Source: Massilia sp. 9096
GTDB lineage: Bacteria; Pseudomonadota; Gammaproteobacteria; Burkholderiales; Burkholderiaceae_D
Length of the DNA: 64,000 nucleotides
Assembly (NCBI RefSeq): GCF_000745265.1
Contig: NZ_JQNN01000001.1
Span: 3,968,001 to 4,032,000, forward strand
Direction of reading: 5' to 3'
The notes beneath the pieces are model-generated. The model was not told the origin of the DNA, made no database searches, and was given only the letters and a program-made list of their open reading frames with translations. Below, in pieces: positions 44,631 through 61,294 of this stretch; position 1 is the stretch's first letter; each line of letters starts with the position of its first letter. The position numbers were made by a program, and so were the translations under genes.

Positions 44631-46712
44631 TCATGGTGCAGCCTTTTCGACTTGCACCAGGGTGTCGTAGAAAGTGGGCGCCCGCCCCATGTCGGTCAGG
44701 CGCTGGCTGGTGACTTCGTTGGCGTTCTTGCCGTCGCTGGCGAGCTTCTTCCACCAGATCGACAGGCCGACCACCAGGCCGGCCCGCGCTCTGGCGGTGA
44801 CGCGGGCGCGCGCGACGAACGAGCCCCGGTCGTTGAAGATGCGTACCATCTCCTTGTCCTGAATGCCGCGTTCTGCGGCGTCGAGGGGATGGATGTCCAG
44901 GTGCGGCTCGCCTTCCGTTGCACGAAGGCTCTGGACATTGACAAAAGTTGAGTTGAGGAAGTTCCGTGCCGGCGGCGAAATCATCGCCAACGGGTACCTG
45001 GCCGCCAGTTCGGGATTCGAGGCCACGGATTCGTAATTCGCGATGTAGGCCGGCAGCGGGTCGAGGCCATCGGCCAGCATCGACGCCGAGTAAAACTCGC
45101 ACTTGCCCGACGGCGTCGGGAAACCGCCTTCGGCAAACGGCGCCGCCGGCATGTTCAGCTTTTCCCAGCCCTTCTGCTTGAGCGATTCCCAGTCGAAGTG
45201 CACGGCGCGCTGGTGCTTCTTGTCGAAGGCTTGCGCGGCCAGCTGGTCATCCGTCTCGAGGAAAGCCGGATCGGTAAAGCCCATGCGCTGCGCGAGCAGA
45301 CGGAAGATCTCGGTATTCGGCTTCGATTCGCCCAGCGGCGCAATCGCTGCGTTATTCGCCATCATGTACAGGTGGCCGTAGGCCAGGTGCGCATCGACGT
45401 GCTCGAGCTGGGTGGTGGCCGGCAGCAGGATGTCGGCGTAGTCGGCGCTGTCGGTCTGGAAGTGTTCCAGCACCACGGTAAACAAATCTTCGCGCTCGAA
45501 GCCGCGCTGCACCTTGTTCGAATCCGGCGCGATCGCCAGCGGGTTGGCGTTGTAGACGATCACGGCTTCGACCTTCGGGCCGAATTCGGGCGAGGCTTCC
45601 TTGAGCAGGTCGTCGCCGATGGTCGTCATGTTGATCGTGCGTGGCAGGCGCCCGCGCAGCAGGTCCGGGCGCTGCAGCGCCAGCTTGTTCGACGGGAACG
45701 AACCCGAGGTCGACAGCTGGATGCCGCCGGCCGCATGGCGCCAGGCGCCGACCAGCGCCGGCAGGCAGGCGATGTTACGCACCGCCATGCCGCCGCCGCG
45801 CACGCGCTGCAAGCCGTAGTTGACGCGGATCGCCACCGGTTCATTGCGCCGCGCCGTTTCGCCATATTCGCGCGCCAGGTTGACGACTTCGTCGACGCTG
45901 ATGCCGCAGGTTTCGGCGGTGCGCTCCGGCGTCCATTCGGCGATGCGGTCCTTGAGCTGGCCGAAACCGAGCGTGTGGCGTTCGATGTAGTCGTGGTCGA
46001 CCAGGTTTTCCTTGACCAGCACGTGCATCATGCCCAGCGCCAGCGCGCTGTCGGTGCCGGGCAGCACGGCGATGTGCTGGTGGCACTTCTCGGCGGTTAG
46101 CGAGCGGTACGGGTCGATCGCGATCAGCTTGGCGCCGCGGCGCTTGGCTTCCTGCGCGCGCATCCAGAAGTGCAGGTTCGAGGCGATCGGGTTGCCGCCC
46201 CAGATCAGGATCAGCTTGGCGTCCTGGAAGTGTTCGAGGTCGGTGCCGATCGAGCCGCCGATCGTGTATTTGTAGCCGGTAAAGCCGGCGGTGGCGCACA
46301 CGGTGCGGTCCAGGAAGGAAGCGCCGAGCTGGTTGAAGAAGCGCATCGCCATCGCCTCGCCCTGCACCAGGCCCATGGTGCCGCAATAGCTGTAGGGCAG
46401 GATGGCTTGCGGATCGCGTTCGGCGATCGGCTTCAGGCGCGCGGCGATCTCATCCAGTGCCTGGTCCCACGTGATGCGTTCGAATTTTCCTTCCCCCTTC
46501 TTGCCGACGCGGCGCATCGGGTGCAGCAGGCGGTCGGGGTGATAGGTGCGGTCGACGTAGCGCGACACCTTGGTGCACAGCACGCCGGCCGTGGTCGGGT
46601 GGTCCGGATCGCCCTTGACCTCGGTCGCCACGCCATCCTCCACGGTGACGAGGATGGCGCAGGTATCGGGGCAGTCATGCGGGCAGGTGGCCCTGACGAG
46701 GGTCTTGGTCAT
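44631..46712 (-). CDS. Molybdopterin-dependent oxidoreductase of the DMSO reductase family
   Basis: This is a 693-residue bis-MGD enzyme without a Tat signal, so cytoplasmic. An N-terminal iron-sulfur site is seen as ATCPHDCPDTCAILV with a fourth cysteine at GVLCTKVS. DGVATEVKGDPDHP, LILIWGGNPIASN and IDPYRSLTAEKCHQHIAVLPGTDSALALG are MGD-binding segments. ADILLPATTQLEHVD and the C-terminal dinucleotide-binding domain (GEPHLDIHPLDAAERGI) complete the fold. It resembles the uncharacterised assimilatory nitrate reductase/formate dehydrogenase-like group, and the substrate cannot be deduced. The next gene is the aminopeptidase. Confidence 0.9.
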   Translation of the reverse strand: MTKTLVRATCPHDCPDTCAILVTVEDGVATEVKGDPDHPTTAGVLCTKVSRYVDRTYHPDRLLHPMRRVGKKGEGKFERITWDQALDEIAARLKPIAERDPQAILPYSYCGTMGLVQGEAMAMRFFNQLGASFLDRTVCATAGFTGYKYTIGGSIGTDLEHFQDAKLILIWGGNPIASNLHFWMRAQEAKRRGAKLIAIDPYRSLTAEKCHQHIAVLPGTDSALALGMMHVLVKENLVDHDYIERHTLGFGQLKDRIAEWTPERTAETCGISVDEVVNLAREYGETARRNEPVAIRVNYGLQRVRGGGMAVRNIACLPALVGAWRHAAGGIQLSTSGSFPSNKLALQRPDLLRGRLPRTINMTTIGDDLLKEASPEFGPKVEAVIVYNANPLAIAPDSNKVQRGFEREDLFTVVLEHFQTDSADYADILLPATTQLEHVDAHLAYGHLYMMANNAAIAPLGESKPNTEIFRLLAQRMGFTDPAFLETDDQLAAQAFDKKHQRAVHFDWESLKQKGWEKLNMPAAPFAEGGFPTPSGKCEFYSASMLADGLDPLPAYIANYESVASNPELAARYPLAMISPPARNFLNSTFVNVQSLRATEGEPHLDIHPLDAAERGIQDKEMVRIFNDRGSFVARARVTARARAGLVVGLSIWWKKLASDGKNANEVTSQRLTDMGRAPTFYDTLVQVEKAAP

Positions 46713-46782
46713 TAAATCAATCCGGGAAAAAACGTCGAGAAACCAATACTTTATACGATTCCTGAGACTGCCGTGAGGGGTC

Positions 46783-46812
46783 TGGTCAGCGCCCTGGCGG
46801 AAGGACTACAAT
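46783..46812 (+). promoter_or_regulatory. Likely promoter of the M20 amidohydrolase
   Basis: A TGGTCA and a TACAAT are separated by 18 bases, ending 52 bases before the ATG of the amidohydrolase. This is a moderate sigma-70 match in the intergenic gap between divergent genes. Confidence 0.45.
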
Positions 46813-46864
46813 AGTTCCAAACATGCATTGCCAGGTCGGCAAAGCGCCAACAGGGAGAACATGA

Positions 46865-48058
46865 ATGAGAATCGTCGAACCCATTCTCGCATTCCAGTCC
46901 GAGCTCGAAGCGATCCGGCGCGACATCCACGCCCATCCCGAACTCTGCTACGAAGAACAACGCACGGCCGACGTCGTCGCCGCCCGCCTGACCGAATGGG
47001 GCATCCCGGTCGTGCGCGGCCTGGGCGTCACCGGCGTGGTCGGCATCATCAAGAATGGCACATCCGGCAAGGCCATCGGCTTGCGCGCCGACATGGATGC
47101 GCTGCCCATGCAGGAACTCAACACATTTGAGCATGCGTCGCGCCATGCGGGCAAGATGCATGCATGCGGCCACGACGGTCATACGGCAATGCTGTTGGGC
47201 GCAGCCCACTATTTGTCGCGTCATCGCAACTTCGACGGCACCGTGTATCTCATCTTTCAACCCGCCGAGGAAGGCGGCGCCGGCGCGCGCCGCATGATCG
47301 AAGATGGGTTGTTCGACAAGTTCCCGATGGACGCGGTGTACGGCATGCACAACTGGCCGGGCCTGCGCGCCGGCAGCTTCGGCGTGGTCGAAGGGCCGAT
47401 GATGGCATCCAGTAACGAGTTCCGCCTGGTCGTGAAAGGCAAGGGCGCGCACGCGGCCCAGCCGCACCGCGGCATCGACCCGGTGATGACGGCGGTGCAG
47501 ATCGCGCAGAGCTGGCAGACCATCGTCTCGCGCGAAAAGAACCCGCTCGACACCGCCGTGCTGTCGATCACGCAGATCCACGCCGGCAGCGCCACCAACG
47601 TCATCCCCGACGAAGCCGTCATGATCGGCACCGTGCGCACCTTCTCGACCGTCGTACTCGACCTGATCGAGCGCCGCATGGGCGAGATCGCAAGCGGCGT
47701 GGCGAGCGGCTTCAACGCCAGCGTCGACTTCACGTTCAAGCGCAATTACCCGCCGCTGATCAACCACCCGGCCGAGACGGCGTTCGCGGTCGAGGCGATG
47801 CGCGCGACCGTCGGCGCGGACAACGTCGACACGGATGTCGAGCCGACCATGGGCGCCGAAGACTTCGCGTTCATGCTGCAAGCCAAGCCGGGCTGCTACG
47901 TCTTCCTCGGCAACGGCGACGGCGAGCACCGCATGGGCGGCCACGGTCTCGGGCCTTGCCAGCTGCATAACGGCAGCTACGACTTCAACGACCAGTTGCT
48001 GCCGATCGGGGCCAGCTTCTGGGCGCGGCTGGTGGAGATGAGCCTGCCGGCGGCTTAA
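46865..48058 (+). CDS. M20-family amidohydrolase (hippurate hydrolase/N-acyl amino acid type)
   Basis: This is a 397-residue metalloamidase that would release amino acids from N-acyl or aryl conjugates. It shows HAHPELCYEEQRTAD, LRADMDALPMQE, MHACGHDGHTAMLLGAA (metal His), FQPAEEGGAGARRMIEDGLF (catalytic Glu pair) and MGAEDFAFMLQAKPGCYVFLGNG. The start has GGGAGAAC upstream; an ATG 4 bases earlier is out of frame. Exact substrate is open: hippurate, N-acetyl amino acids or indole conjugates are all possible. It is convergent with the next gene, overlapping by 4 bases. Confidence 0.93.
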   Translation: MRIVEPILAFQSELEAIRRDIHAHPELCYEEQRTADVVAARLTEWGIPVVRGLGVTGVVGIIKNGTSGKAIGLRADMDALPMQELNTFEHASRHAGKMHACGHDGHTAMLLGAAHYLSRHRNFDGTVYLIFQPAEEGGAGARRMIEDGLFDKFPMDAVYGMHNWPGLRAGSFGVVEGPMMASSNEFRLVVKGKGAHAAQPHRGIDPVMTAVQIAQSWQTIVSREKNPLDTAVLSITQIHAGSATNVIPDEAVMIGTVRTFSTVVLDLIERRMGEIASGVASGFNASVDFTFKRNYPPLINHPAETAFAVEAMRATVGADNVDTDVEPTMGAEDFAFMLQAKPGCYVFLGNGDGEHRMGGHGLGPCQLHNGSYDFNDQLLPIGASFWARLVEMSLPAA

Positions 48059-48966
48059 GTTTCGGCGCCGGGCAGGCGGTCGGGCGCATCGCCGACCCGC
48101 TTGCCCGGATTCAGGCGCTCCAGCCCGATCAGGGCGGCCGCATGGTCGGCCTGCGGCAGGTCGCCGACGATCGTTGCATAGTGTCGCGTCACCAGCTCGG
48201 TCACCGGCAGCGTCACGCCGGCGCCCTCGGCGGCAGCGAGGATGTTGCGCTGGTCCTTCAGCTGCGTCTTGACCTGCCCGCCCGGCACGAAATTCCTTTC
48301 CAGCATGCGCTGGCCATGCACCTCCAGCACGCGGCTGCCGGCGAAGCCGCCACGGATCGCCTCGCGCACCGCGGCCGGGTCGGCGCCGGCCGCCTGGGCC
48401 AGCAGCAGCGCCTCGGCCACCACGTTGATGGTCGCGCCGACGATCAGCTGATTGCACAGCTTGGCAACCTGCCCGCTGCCGACCGGCCCCACGCGCACCG
48501 GCGTACCCAGCGCGCGCAACACCGGCTCGGCCTGCGCAAAGTCTTCCGGTGCGCCCCCGGCCATGATCGCCAGCGTGCCGGCTTCGGCGCCGAGCACGCC
48601 GCCCGACACCGGCGCGTCGACGAAGCGGCAGCCGCGCGCGTGCAGGCGCGCGGCAAAATCCAGCGCCTCGTCCTGGCGCGTCGAACTCATGTCGATCCAC
48701 AGCGTATCGGGCTGCAGCGCCGGCAGCGCCGCGTCGATGACGGCGCCGACCGTCGGCCCGTCCTGCAGCATCGAGATGACGATGCCGGCGCCGCGTACGG
48801 CATCGGGCAGGCCGGCACAGGGCCGGGCGCCGCTTGCCCGCAGCGCCTCGGCTTTTTCATGGGTACGGTTCCAGGCGTTCAAGGCCAGGCCGGCCTCGGC
48901 CAGCCGGATCGCCATCGGCCGGCCCATCAGGCCGATGCCGAGGAATGCGAGCCTCGGTGCGTTCAT
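48055..48966 (-). CDS. NAD(P)-dependent beta-hydroxyacid dehydrogenase (HIBADH/GarR family)
   Basis: This is a 303-residue dehydrogenase related to 3-hydroxyisobutyrate dehydrogenase and tartronate semialdehyde reductase. It has the N-terminal LAFLGIGLMGRPMAIRL cofactor site, DAPVSGGVLGAEAGTLAIMAGG (substrate-binding), GPVGSGQVAKLCNQLI (catalytic Lys) and KDQRNILAAAEGAGVTLPVTE. The start MNAPRLAFLG at 48966 places the glycine-rich loop correctly; a longer start adds 13 residues. The specific substrate is unknown. Confidence 0.93.
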   Translation of the reverse strand: MNAPRLAFLGIGLMGRPMAIRLAEAGLALNAWNRTHEKAEALRASGARPCAGLPDAVRGAGIVISMLQDGPTVGAVIDAALPALQPDTLWIDMSSTRQDEALDFAARLHARGCRFVDAPVSGGVLGAEAGTLAIMAGGAPEDFAQAEPVLRALGTPVRVGPVGSGQVAKLCNQLIVGATINVVAEALLLAQAAGADPAAVREAIRGGFAGSRVLEVHGQRMLERNFVPGGQVKTQLKDQRNILAAAEGAGVTLPVTELVTRHYATIVGDLPQADHAAALIGLERLNPGKRVGDAPDRLPGAET

Positions 48967-49108
48967 GATCTGTCCATTTAATCCAACACCGGGCCATTTT
49001 AGCAATTAGCGGACTGACCACCCGATTGCTCCGACCTCGCTACAATAGCGGCTTGGCCGCGATGCTTACTCATTTCCGCGGCCTTAATTCCAACACTAAA
49101 GGCGTCTC

Positions 49109-49660
49109 ATGAAGAAAATCCTCAGTTCCCTCGCAGCCGCAGCCGCGCTGTTCGCCGCACAAGCCGGTCACGCGCAGACCACCGGCCTGGTCGATTCCGT
49201 GTCCGTGGAAGGCGGCGGCGGCGAGCACATGCAGCTGGTCCGCTTCGCGGCCCAGAAAGACTGGAACCAGAACTGGCTTCCGTACGGCGGCTACCACCTG
49301 TCGGGCTATTGGGACGCCAACGTCGCCTACTGGCGCGCCAACCAGTGGCTGGACGTCAAGGGCAACCACAAGAACCTGGCCGTGATCGGCATCACCCCGG
49401 TGTTCCGCTGGGAAGCCGACGACAAGCTTGGCTTCTACGCCGACGCCGGCATCGGCGCCGCCCTGTTCTCGAGCGTCTACCGCAACACCCACCGCCAGCT
49501 GTCGACCGCCTACGAGTTCGCGGACCACGTCGGCGTCGGTTACGTGTTCGCCAACAAGTGGGAAGTCGGTGCGCGCATCCAGCACTACTCGAACGGCGGC
49601 ATCAAGCACCCGAACGGCGGCGTCAACCTGGCCGTGCTGAAGGTCGCGTACCACTTCTGA
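49109..49660 (+). CDS. pagL: Lipid A 3-O-deacylase PagL
   Basis: This outer-membrane esterase removes the 3-O-linked acyl chain of lipid A and is often linked to immune evasion or membrane adaptation. It has 183 residues and a signal peptide (AAAAALFAAQAGHAQ). The eight-stranded barrel carries the active-site segment VGARIQHYSNGGIKHPNGG with the catalytic His and Ser. A C-terminal phenylalanine (YHF) is the usual barrel insertion signal. A TACAAT at 49041-49046 may be part of the promoter. Confidence 0.92.
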   Translation: MKKILSSLAAAAALFAAQAGHAQTTGLVDSVSVEGGGGEHMQLVRFAAQKDWNQNWLPYGGYHLSGYWDANVAYWRANQWLDVKGNHKNLAVIGITPVFRWEADDKLGFYADAGIGAALFSSVYRNTHRQLSTAYEFADHVGVGYVFANKWEVGARIQHYSNGGIKHPNGGVNLAVLKVAYHF

Positions 49661-49790
49661 ATCGCCTCGGCGCCGCGTGCGTGCGCGTACGCGGGACGGT
49701 TGAAGTCGGGCTCACGTGATTTATGTAACAATCGGGGCGGGCGGCGCCTGCCCCGAGCGTCGCGAACGATGGATCAGCGATGGATCACCG

Positions 49791-51236
49791 ATGAGCGATA
49801 ACCCCTCCGTCAAGAGCTACCTGCCGTGGCTGGTGGCGACTGCCCTGTTCATGGAGCAGCTCGACGCCACCATCGTCAACACGGCCGTCCCCAGCATCGC
49901 GGCCAGCTTGAACGTCACGCCGCTGTCCCTCAAATCGGTCGTCACCAGCTACATCCTGAGCCTTGCTGTCGGCATTCCGGTCAGCGGCTGGATGGCCGAC
50001 CGCTTCGGCACGCGGCGCGTGTTCGCCAGCGCCATCGCGGTGTTCACCCTGGCCTCGGTACTGTGCGGCCTGTCGGTCAGCGCCCCGATGATGGTGTTCG
50101 CGCGCCTGCTGCAAGGCCTGGGCGGCGCGATGATGATGCCGGTCGGGCGCCTCGCCATCATCCGCACCTTTCCGAAAAACGAACTGCTGGGCGCGATGAA
50201 TTTCGTGATCCTGCCGGCGCTGATCGGGCCCCTGCTCGGACCGACCGTCGGTGGCCTGATCGTGCACTGGCTGTCGTGGCGCGTGATCTTCTTCGTCAAC
50301 GTGCCGGTCGGCCTGACCGCGCTTTACCTGGTGCTGCGCCACATGCCGGACTACCACGGCGCCGAACAGCGCCCGCTCGACGTCATCGGCCTGATCCTGT
50401 TCAGTTCCGGCACCGCCATCCTGTCCTGGTTGCTGGAGATCTTCGGCGAGCACACGCTCGACGGCGTCACCGCGCTGCTGATGCTGGGCATGTCGGTGGC
50501 GCTGCTGACGGCCTACGTCTGGCACGCGCGCTCGAACACCTATCCGCTGCTGCGCCTGTCGCTGTTCAAGGTGCGCACCTTCCGCATTTCGGTGCTGGGC
50601 GGCTTCATCACGCGCCTGGGGATCGGCGGCCTGCCCTTCCTGCTGCCGCTGCTGTACCAGCTCGGGCTGAAGCTGCTGCCGTGGCAATCGGGCCTGTTGA
50701 TGATGCCGACCGCCGCCGCGGCAATGGGCATGAAGCTGATCGCGCCCAAGGTGCTGGCGCGCTTCGGCTACCGCTCGGTGCTGCTGGTGAACACGATCTG
50801 CATCGGCATCACGATCGCACTGTTCTCGCTGGTCGGGCCGAGCACGCCGTGGTACCTGATCGCCGGCATCGGCCTGCTGCAGGGCTTCTTCAATTCCCTG
50901 CAATTTTCCAGCATGAACACGCTTGCCTACTCGGACATCGAACCGCGCGACTCGAGCATGGCCAGCACGATCGCCAGCTCGTTCCAGCAGCTGTCGATGA
51001 GCTTCGGCCTCGCGGCCGGCACCCTGGTCACCGCCTGGTTCCTTGGGCGCGTGCCGCAAACCAACCAGGCGATGGTGACGGCCGCCCTGCACCATGGCTT
51101 CCAGTTCCTGGCCGTGATGACGGTGCTGTCCTCTCTCGTATTCTGGCGCCTGCGGCGCGGCGATGGCGAAAGCATCAGCAAGGGCAAGACCGCGACGGCG
51201 GTGGCGCAGGATCCGACGCCGTTGTCTCAGGCTTGA
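49791..51236 (+). CDS. DHA2-family multidrug MFS transporter (EmrB/QacA-type)
   Basis: This is a predicted 14-helix proton-drug antiporter of 481 residues. It has MEQLDATIVNTAVPSIAASL (DHA2 motif D1), SGWMADRFGTRRVF (motif A), RLLQGLGGAMMMPVGRL and LIGPLLGPTVGGLIV (motif C). The start MSDNPSVKSYLPWL at 49791 was chosen because it directly precedes the first helix; ribosome-binding signal is weak and the frame is open upstream. No EmrA-like adaptor gene is next to it. It ends right before the isoamylase remnant. Confidence 0.92.
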   Translation: MSDNPSVKSYLPWLVATALFMEQLDATIVNTAVPSIAASLNVTPLSLKSVVTSYILSLAVGIPVSGWMADRFGTRRVFASAIAVFTLASVLCGLSVSAPMMVFARLLQGLGGAMMMPVGRLAIIRTFPKNELLGAMNFVILPALIGPLLGPTVGGLIVHWLSWRVIFFVNVPVGLTALYLVLRHMPDYHGAEQRPLDVIGLILFSSGTAILSWLLEIFGEHTLDGVTALLMLGMSVALLTAYVWHARSNTYPLLRLSLFKVRTFRISVLGGFITRLGIGGLPFLLPLLYQLGLKLLPWQSGLLMMPTAAAAMGMKLIAPKVLARFGYRSVLLVNTICIGITIALFSLVGPSTPWYLIAGIGLLQGFFNSLQFSSMNTLAYSDIEPRDSSMASTIASSFQQLSMSFGLAAGTLVTAWFLGRVPQTNQAMVTAALHHGFQFLAVMTVLSSLVFWRLRRGDGESISKGKTATAVAQDPTPLSQA

Positions 51237-51544
51237 GTACGCAGGCCGATTCGACCTATTTCAACGATGGGAACAACCATGCGATTGCCTGGCGTATCGA
51301 TGGCAGCGAGTTCGGCGACACCGCCGCGGCGATCCATATCGCGCATAACGCCTGGAGCGCTCAAGTCAACTTCACGTTGCCCTGGCCGGGCAATGGCAAG
51401 AGCTGGTATCGCGTGACCGATACCAGCAGCTGGGCGGAGGGTGTAAATCAGGTGCGCTCACCAGTATCCGAAGACGCGTTTGGCGGCGAGAACAGCAGTT
51501 ATGGGGTGTGCGGACGCGGGACGATGGTTTTGATCCCCAAATAA
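51236..51544 (+). pseudogene. Isoamylase/glycogen debranching enzyme C-terminal remnant
   Basis: The frame following the drug exporter encodes, from about 51251, a segment highly reminiscent of the C-terminal end of GlgX/isoamylase-type GH13 enzymes: YFNDGNNHAIAWRIDG, AIHIAHNAWSAQVNFTLPWP, KSWYRVTDTSSWAEG and a closing GRGTMVLIPK before TAA. No start or catalytic (beta/alpha)8 domain precedes it: the sequence upstream belongs to the exporter. About 95 residues of an expected 700 or more remain. This is a 5'-truncated relic; the exporter may have been inserted at its expense. Confidence 0.65.
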
Positions 51545-51551
51545 AAGGGTC

Positions 51552-51580
51552 CGCTGGCGGCGGCGCAGCCGCCGCCAGCG
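51552..51580. other. Long GC-rich hairpin after the isoamylase remnant
   Basis: A 13-bp perfect inverted repeat with a 3-base loop begins 8 bases past the remnant stop. No T-run follows, so it is probably an inefficient terminator left from the original gene. Confidence 0.6.
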
Positions 51581-51635
51581 TATTGGCGCCGTCGAGGCGT
51601 ATTTTCCGGTCGCGGCATTCCGGCTTTGGAAAAGC

Positions 51636-51668
51636 AAAAAGCCCGCCCAGTATCAACTGGACGGGCTT
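51636..51668 (-). terminator. rRNA operon terminator
   Basis: On the minus strand a GCCCGTCCAGTT/CTGGGCGGGC stem (51641-51666) with one mismatch is followed by five T. It lies 13 bases past the 5S gene. Confidence 0.85.
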
Positions 51669-51681
51669 CTGCGAATAATTA

Positions 51682-51795
51682 GCCTGACGATAACCTACTT
51701 TCACACTGGTTGCAGCACTATCATCGGCGCAAAGTCGTTTCACGGTCCTGTTCGGGATGGGAAGGGGTGGTACCGACTTGCTATGGTCATCAGGC
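51682..51795 (-). rRNA. rrf: 5S ribosomal RNA
   Basis: 114 nt. The ends GCCTGATGACC and GTTATCGTCAGGC pair to form the terminal helix, and the internal CCATCCCGAAC of loop regions is conserved. It is the last gene of the rRNA operon. Confidence 0.95.
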
Positions 51796-51911
51796 ATGAC
51801 TTGTACGGGCGTCGCGTTTGCGTTGGCTTGGCGCCGCCCTGAATCTGGAAGAAGTAGTTTTATCTGTTGTATCGAACTGCTGAACTCGTTGGCATGACTG
51901 CCAAGGTTATA

Positions 51912-54800
<2,889 letters not shown>

Positions 54801-54948
54801 CCCTATAACGTTGGCCCCTGCATGAGTGTCAGGGAACGTCATAGTTAAAGTTCAGCTTACTTTGTTTGATACATACAGATTTTCTACCCTAAGTGTGCAT
54901 TTGATCGTTGGATCAACTACACGCTTAAAGAAAACTTTACTTCTTCCA

Positions 54949-54964
54949 GATTGTTAAAGAACGA
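54949..54964 (-). promoter_or_regulatory. boxA-like antitermination element in the 16S-23S spacer
   Basis: The minus strand reads CGTTCTTTAACAATCT, close to the rrn boxA consensus (TGCTCTTTAACA), upstream of the 23S gene. It would recruit the NusB/S10 antitermination complex. Confidence 0.65.
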
Positions 54965-55025
54965 GAACTACACTTATCAAAAGATAGCGACGCTATGTTT
55001 TGATAAGGATAGTCTGAACAGTCGA

Positions 55026-55101
55026 TGGTGGAGGATGACGGGATCGAACCGACGACCCCCTGCTTGCAAAGCAGGTGCTCTCCCAGCTGAGCTAATCCCC
55101 C
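55026..55101 (-). tRNA. tRNA-Ala (anticodon TGC)
   Basis: 76 nt with encoded CCA. The acceptor stem GGGGGAT pairs with ATCCTCC (one wobble), the anticodon loop is CTTTGCAAG and the T loop GTTCGATCC. It lies in the 16S-23S spacer after tRNA-Ile, the standard betaproteobacterial order. Confidence 0.97.
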
Positions 55102-55205
55102 AAACTTCATCACAAAAAAGTACAAACCTACTTTTTTGTGGGTCGAGGTAAAAATCCCTGGCAGAGCCAGATGATTTTTACGGATCAAACACGATGAAGG
55201 CAACG

Positions 55206-55282
55206 TGGTAGGGCTGGTTGGACTCGAACCAACGACCCCCGCGTTATCAACACGGTGCTCTAACCAGCTGAGCTACAGCCCC
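55206..55282 (-). tRNA. tRNA-Ile (anticodon GAT)
   Basis: 77 nt with encoded CCA. The acceptor stem is GGGGCTG/CAGCCCT-like, the anticodon loop is GTTGATAAC and the T loop GTTCGAGTCC. It lies between 16S and tRNA-Ala. Confidence 0.97.
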
Positions 55283-55355
55283 GAAACTGTTCTCTCTGTT
55301 CAACAGCCGATAAGCGTAGGCGCTTGATGATTGAGCGTTAGCCCAGGTGCCACTC

Positions 55356-56888
<1,533 letters not shown>

Positions 56889-57152
56889 ATCTCTGTTTGC
56901 GACACTTTCGTGTCATTCGCTATCGCTAGCGAAGTCGCCCACTCAAAATACTGACCGTCGCCTCATTGCTGAGACAACGTATTTCTTTTGCGTGAACATT
57001 TGATAATTTAAGTATTCAGCAGCCGCTTACGCGACTGCCGGCACCTCATCAAACGCCCACACTTATCGACTGTTTATTGTTAAAGAACCGTGTTCTGTAC
57101 TGCCTTGCTGCGTTGTGCGAATCGTTTTGTTCGTCAGCAGCAGAGGAATAAG
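56889..57152 (-). other. rRNA operon leader with boxA
   Basis: The untranslated leader lies between the rrn promoter and 16S. At 57072-57090 the minus strand carries GGTTCTTTAACAATAAA, a boxA-like antitermination site. No reading frame with coding character is seen in it. The remaining 57182-57408 stretch before acoR shows nothing beyond AT-rich upstream DNA. Confidence 0.7.
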
Positions 57153-57181
57153 ATTATGCAGTGTTTCGCGTTACTCGTCAA
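57153..57181 (-). promoter_or_regulatory. rRNA operon sigma-70 promoter
   Basis: On the minus strand TTGACG and CATAAT are separated by exactly 17 bases. It is placed about 265 bases before the 16S 5' end, with an AT-containing upstream stretch that may act as an UP element. Confidence 0.8.
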
Positions 57182-57408
57182 CCCCTTCGTTTTCTGCAGT
57201 GCGCTCGATGTTGCTGAGATAAAAGGCTTAACTCCTTGTTTCGGTTAAACTTTTCGTGCGCTGCAGAAGCAGGCGGCGAACTATAGCAAATCCTCGCCCA
57301 CCTTTGCAAGCCCCTTCGGTTTGTCCCTCTGGCACACCGATGCTACATTATCGAATAGTCGACTTCCACCGATAGAGCCGCAACCCAGGGCCAGCCAGGA
57401 GACATGGA

Positions 57409-59291
<1,883 letters not shown>

Positions 59292-59309
59292 ACGCAGCGC
59301 GCCGGCCGC

Positions 59310-59699
59310 TCAACCGCCATGCCGGCGCGGCGGCTGCGCACGCAGCAGCTCGGACTCGGCATCGCTGAACAGGCGCGAACGCGTCAGGAAGCGCTTGCCC
59401 GTGCCGTTATCGAGCGAGAACATGCCGCCGTTCCCCGCCACCACGTCGATGATCAGCTGGGTGTGCTCCCAATAGGCGAATTGCTCGCTCCCCATATAAA
59501 AAGGCACGCCGTCCAGGCTGCCCAGGCAAACGTCGGCGTCGCCCAGGGCGAATTCGCCGGCCGGATAGCACATCGGCGTGCTGCCGTCGCAGCAGCCGCC
59601 GGACTGGAAGAACATCAGCGCGCCGTGGCGCTGCCGCAGCGCGCCGATGAAGGCCAGTGCGGCAGGCGTCGCGGTCACGCGTGCGATCTCGTCGCTCAT
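59310..59699 (-). CDS. DUF779-domain protein
   Basis: This is a 129-residue cytoplasmic protein of the DUF779 family, commonly encoded next to AcoD/ExaC-type aldehyde dehydrogenases. The Cys-rich segment FFQSGGCCDGSTPMCYPAGEF and FWEH-like FAYWEHTQLIIDVVAGNGGMFSLDNGTGKRFLTR are family marks. It starts 10 bases after the aldehyde dehydrogenase stop, so it shares that transcript. Function is unknown; adjacent cysteines suggest metal or thiol chemistry. Confidence 0.9.
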   Translation of the reverse strand: MSDEIARVTATPAALAFIGALRQRHGALMFFQSGGCCDGSTPMCYPAGEFALGDADVCLGSLDGVPFYMGSEQFAYWEHTQLIIDVVAGNGGMFSLDNGTGKRFLTRSRLFSDAESELLRAQPPRRHGG

Positions 59700-59709
59700 C
59701 GCTTGGCCG

Positions 59710-61230
<1,521 letters not shown>

Positions 61231-61294
61231 GTCATCCTCTTCTATCTCTGGTGATGGGCGCGTGGCCGGATGGGTGTTGCTGCGCTTGGGTATC

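Noticed and set aside
57329..57343. TGGCACACCGATGCT before acoR as a sigma-54 promoter
   Set aside because: The GG-to-GC spacing is one base too short for a -24/-12 element, unlike the exact match in front of exaC.
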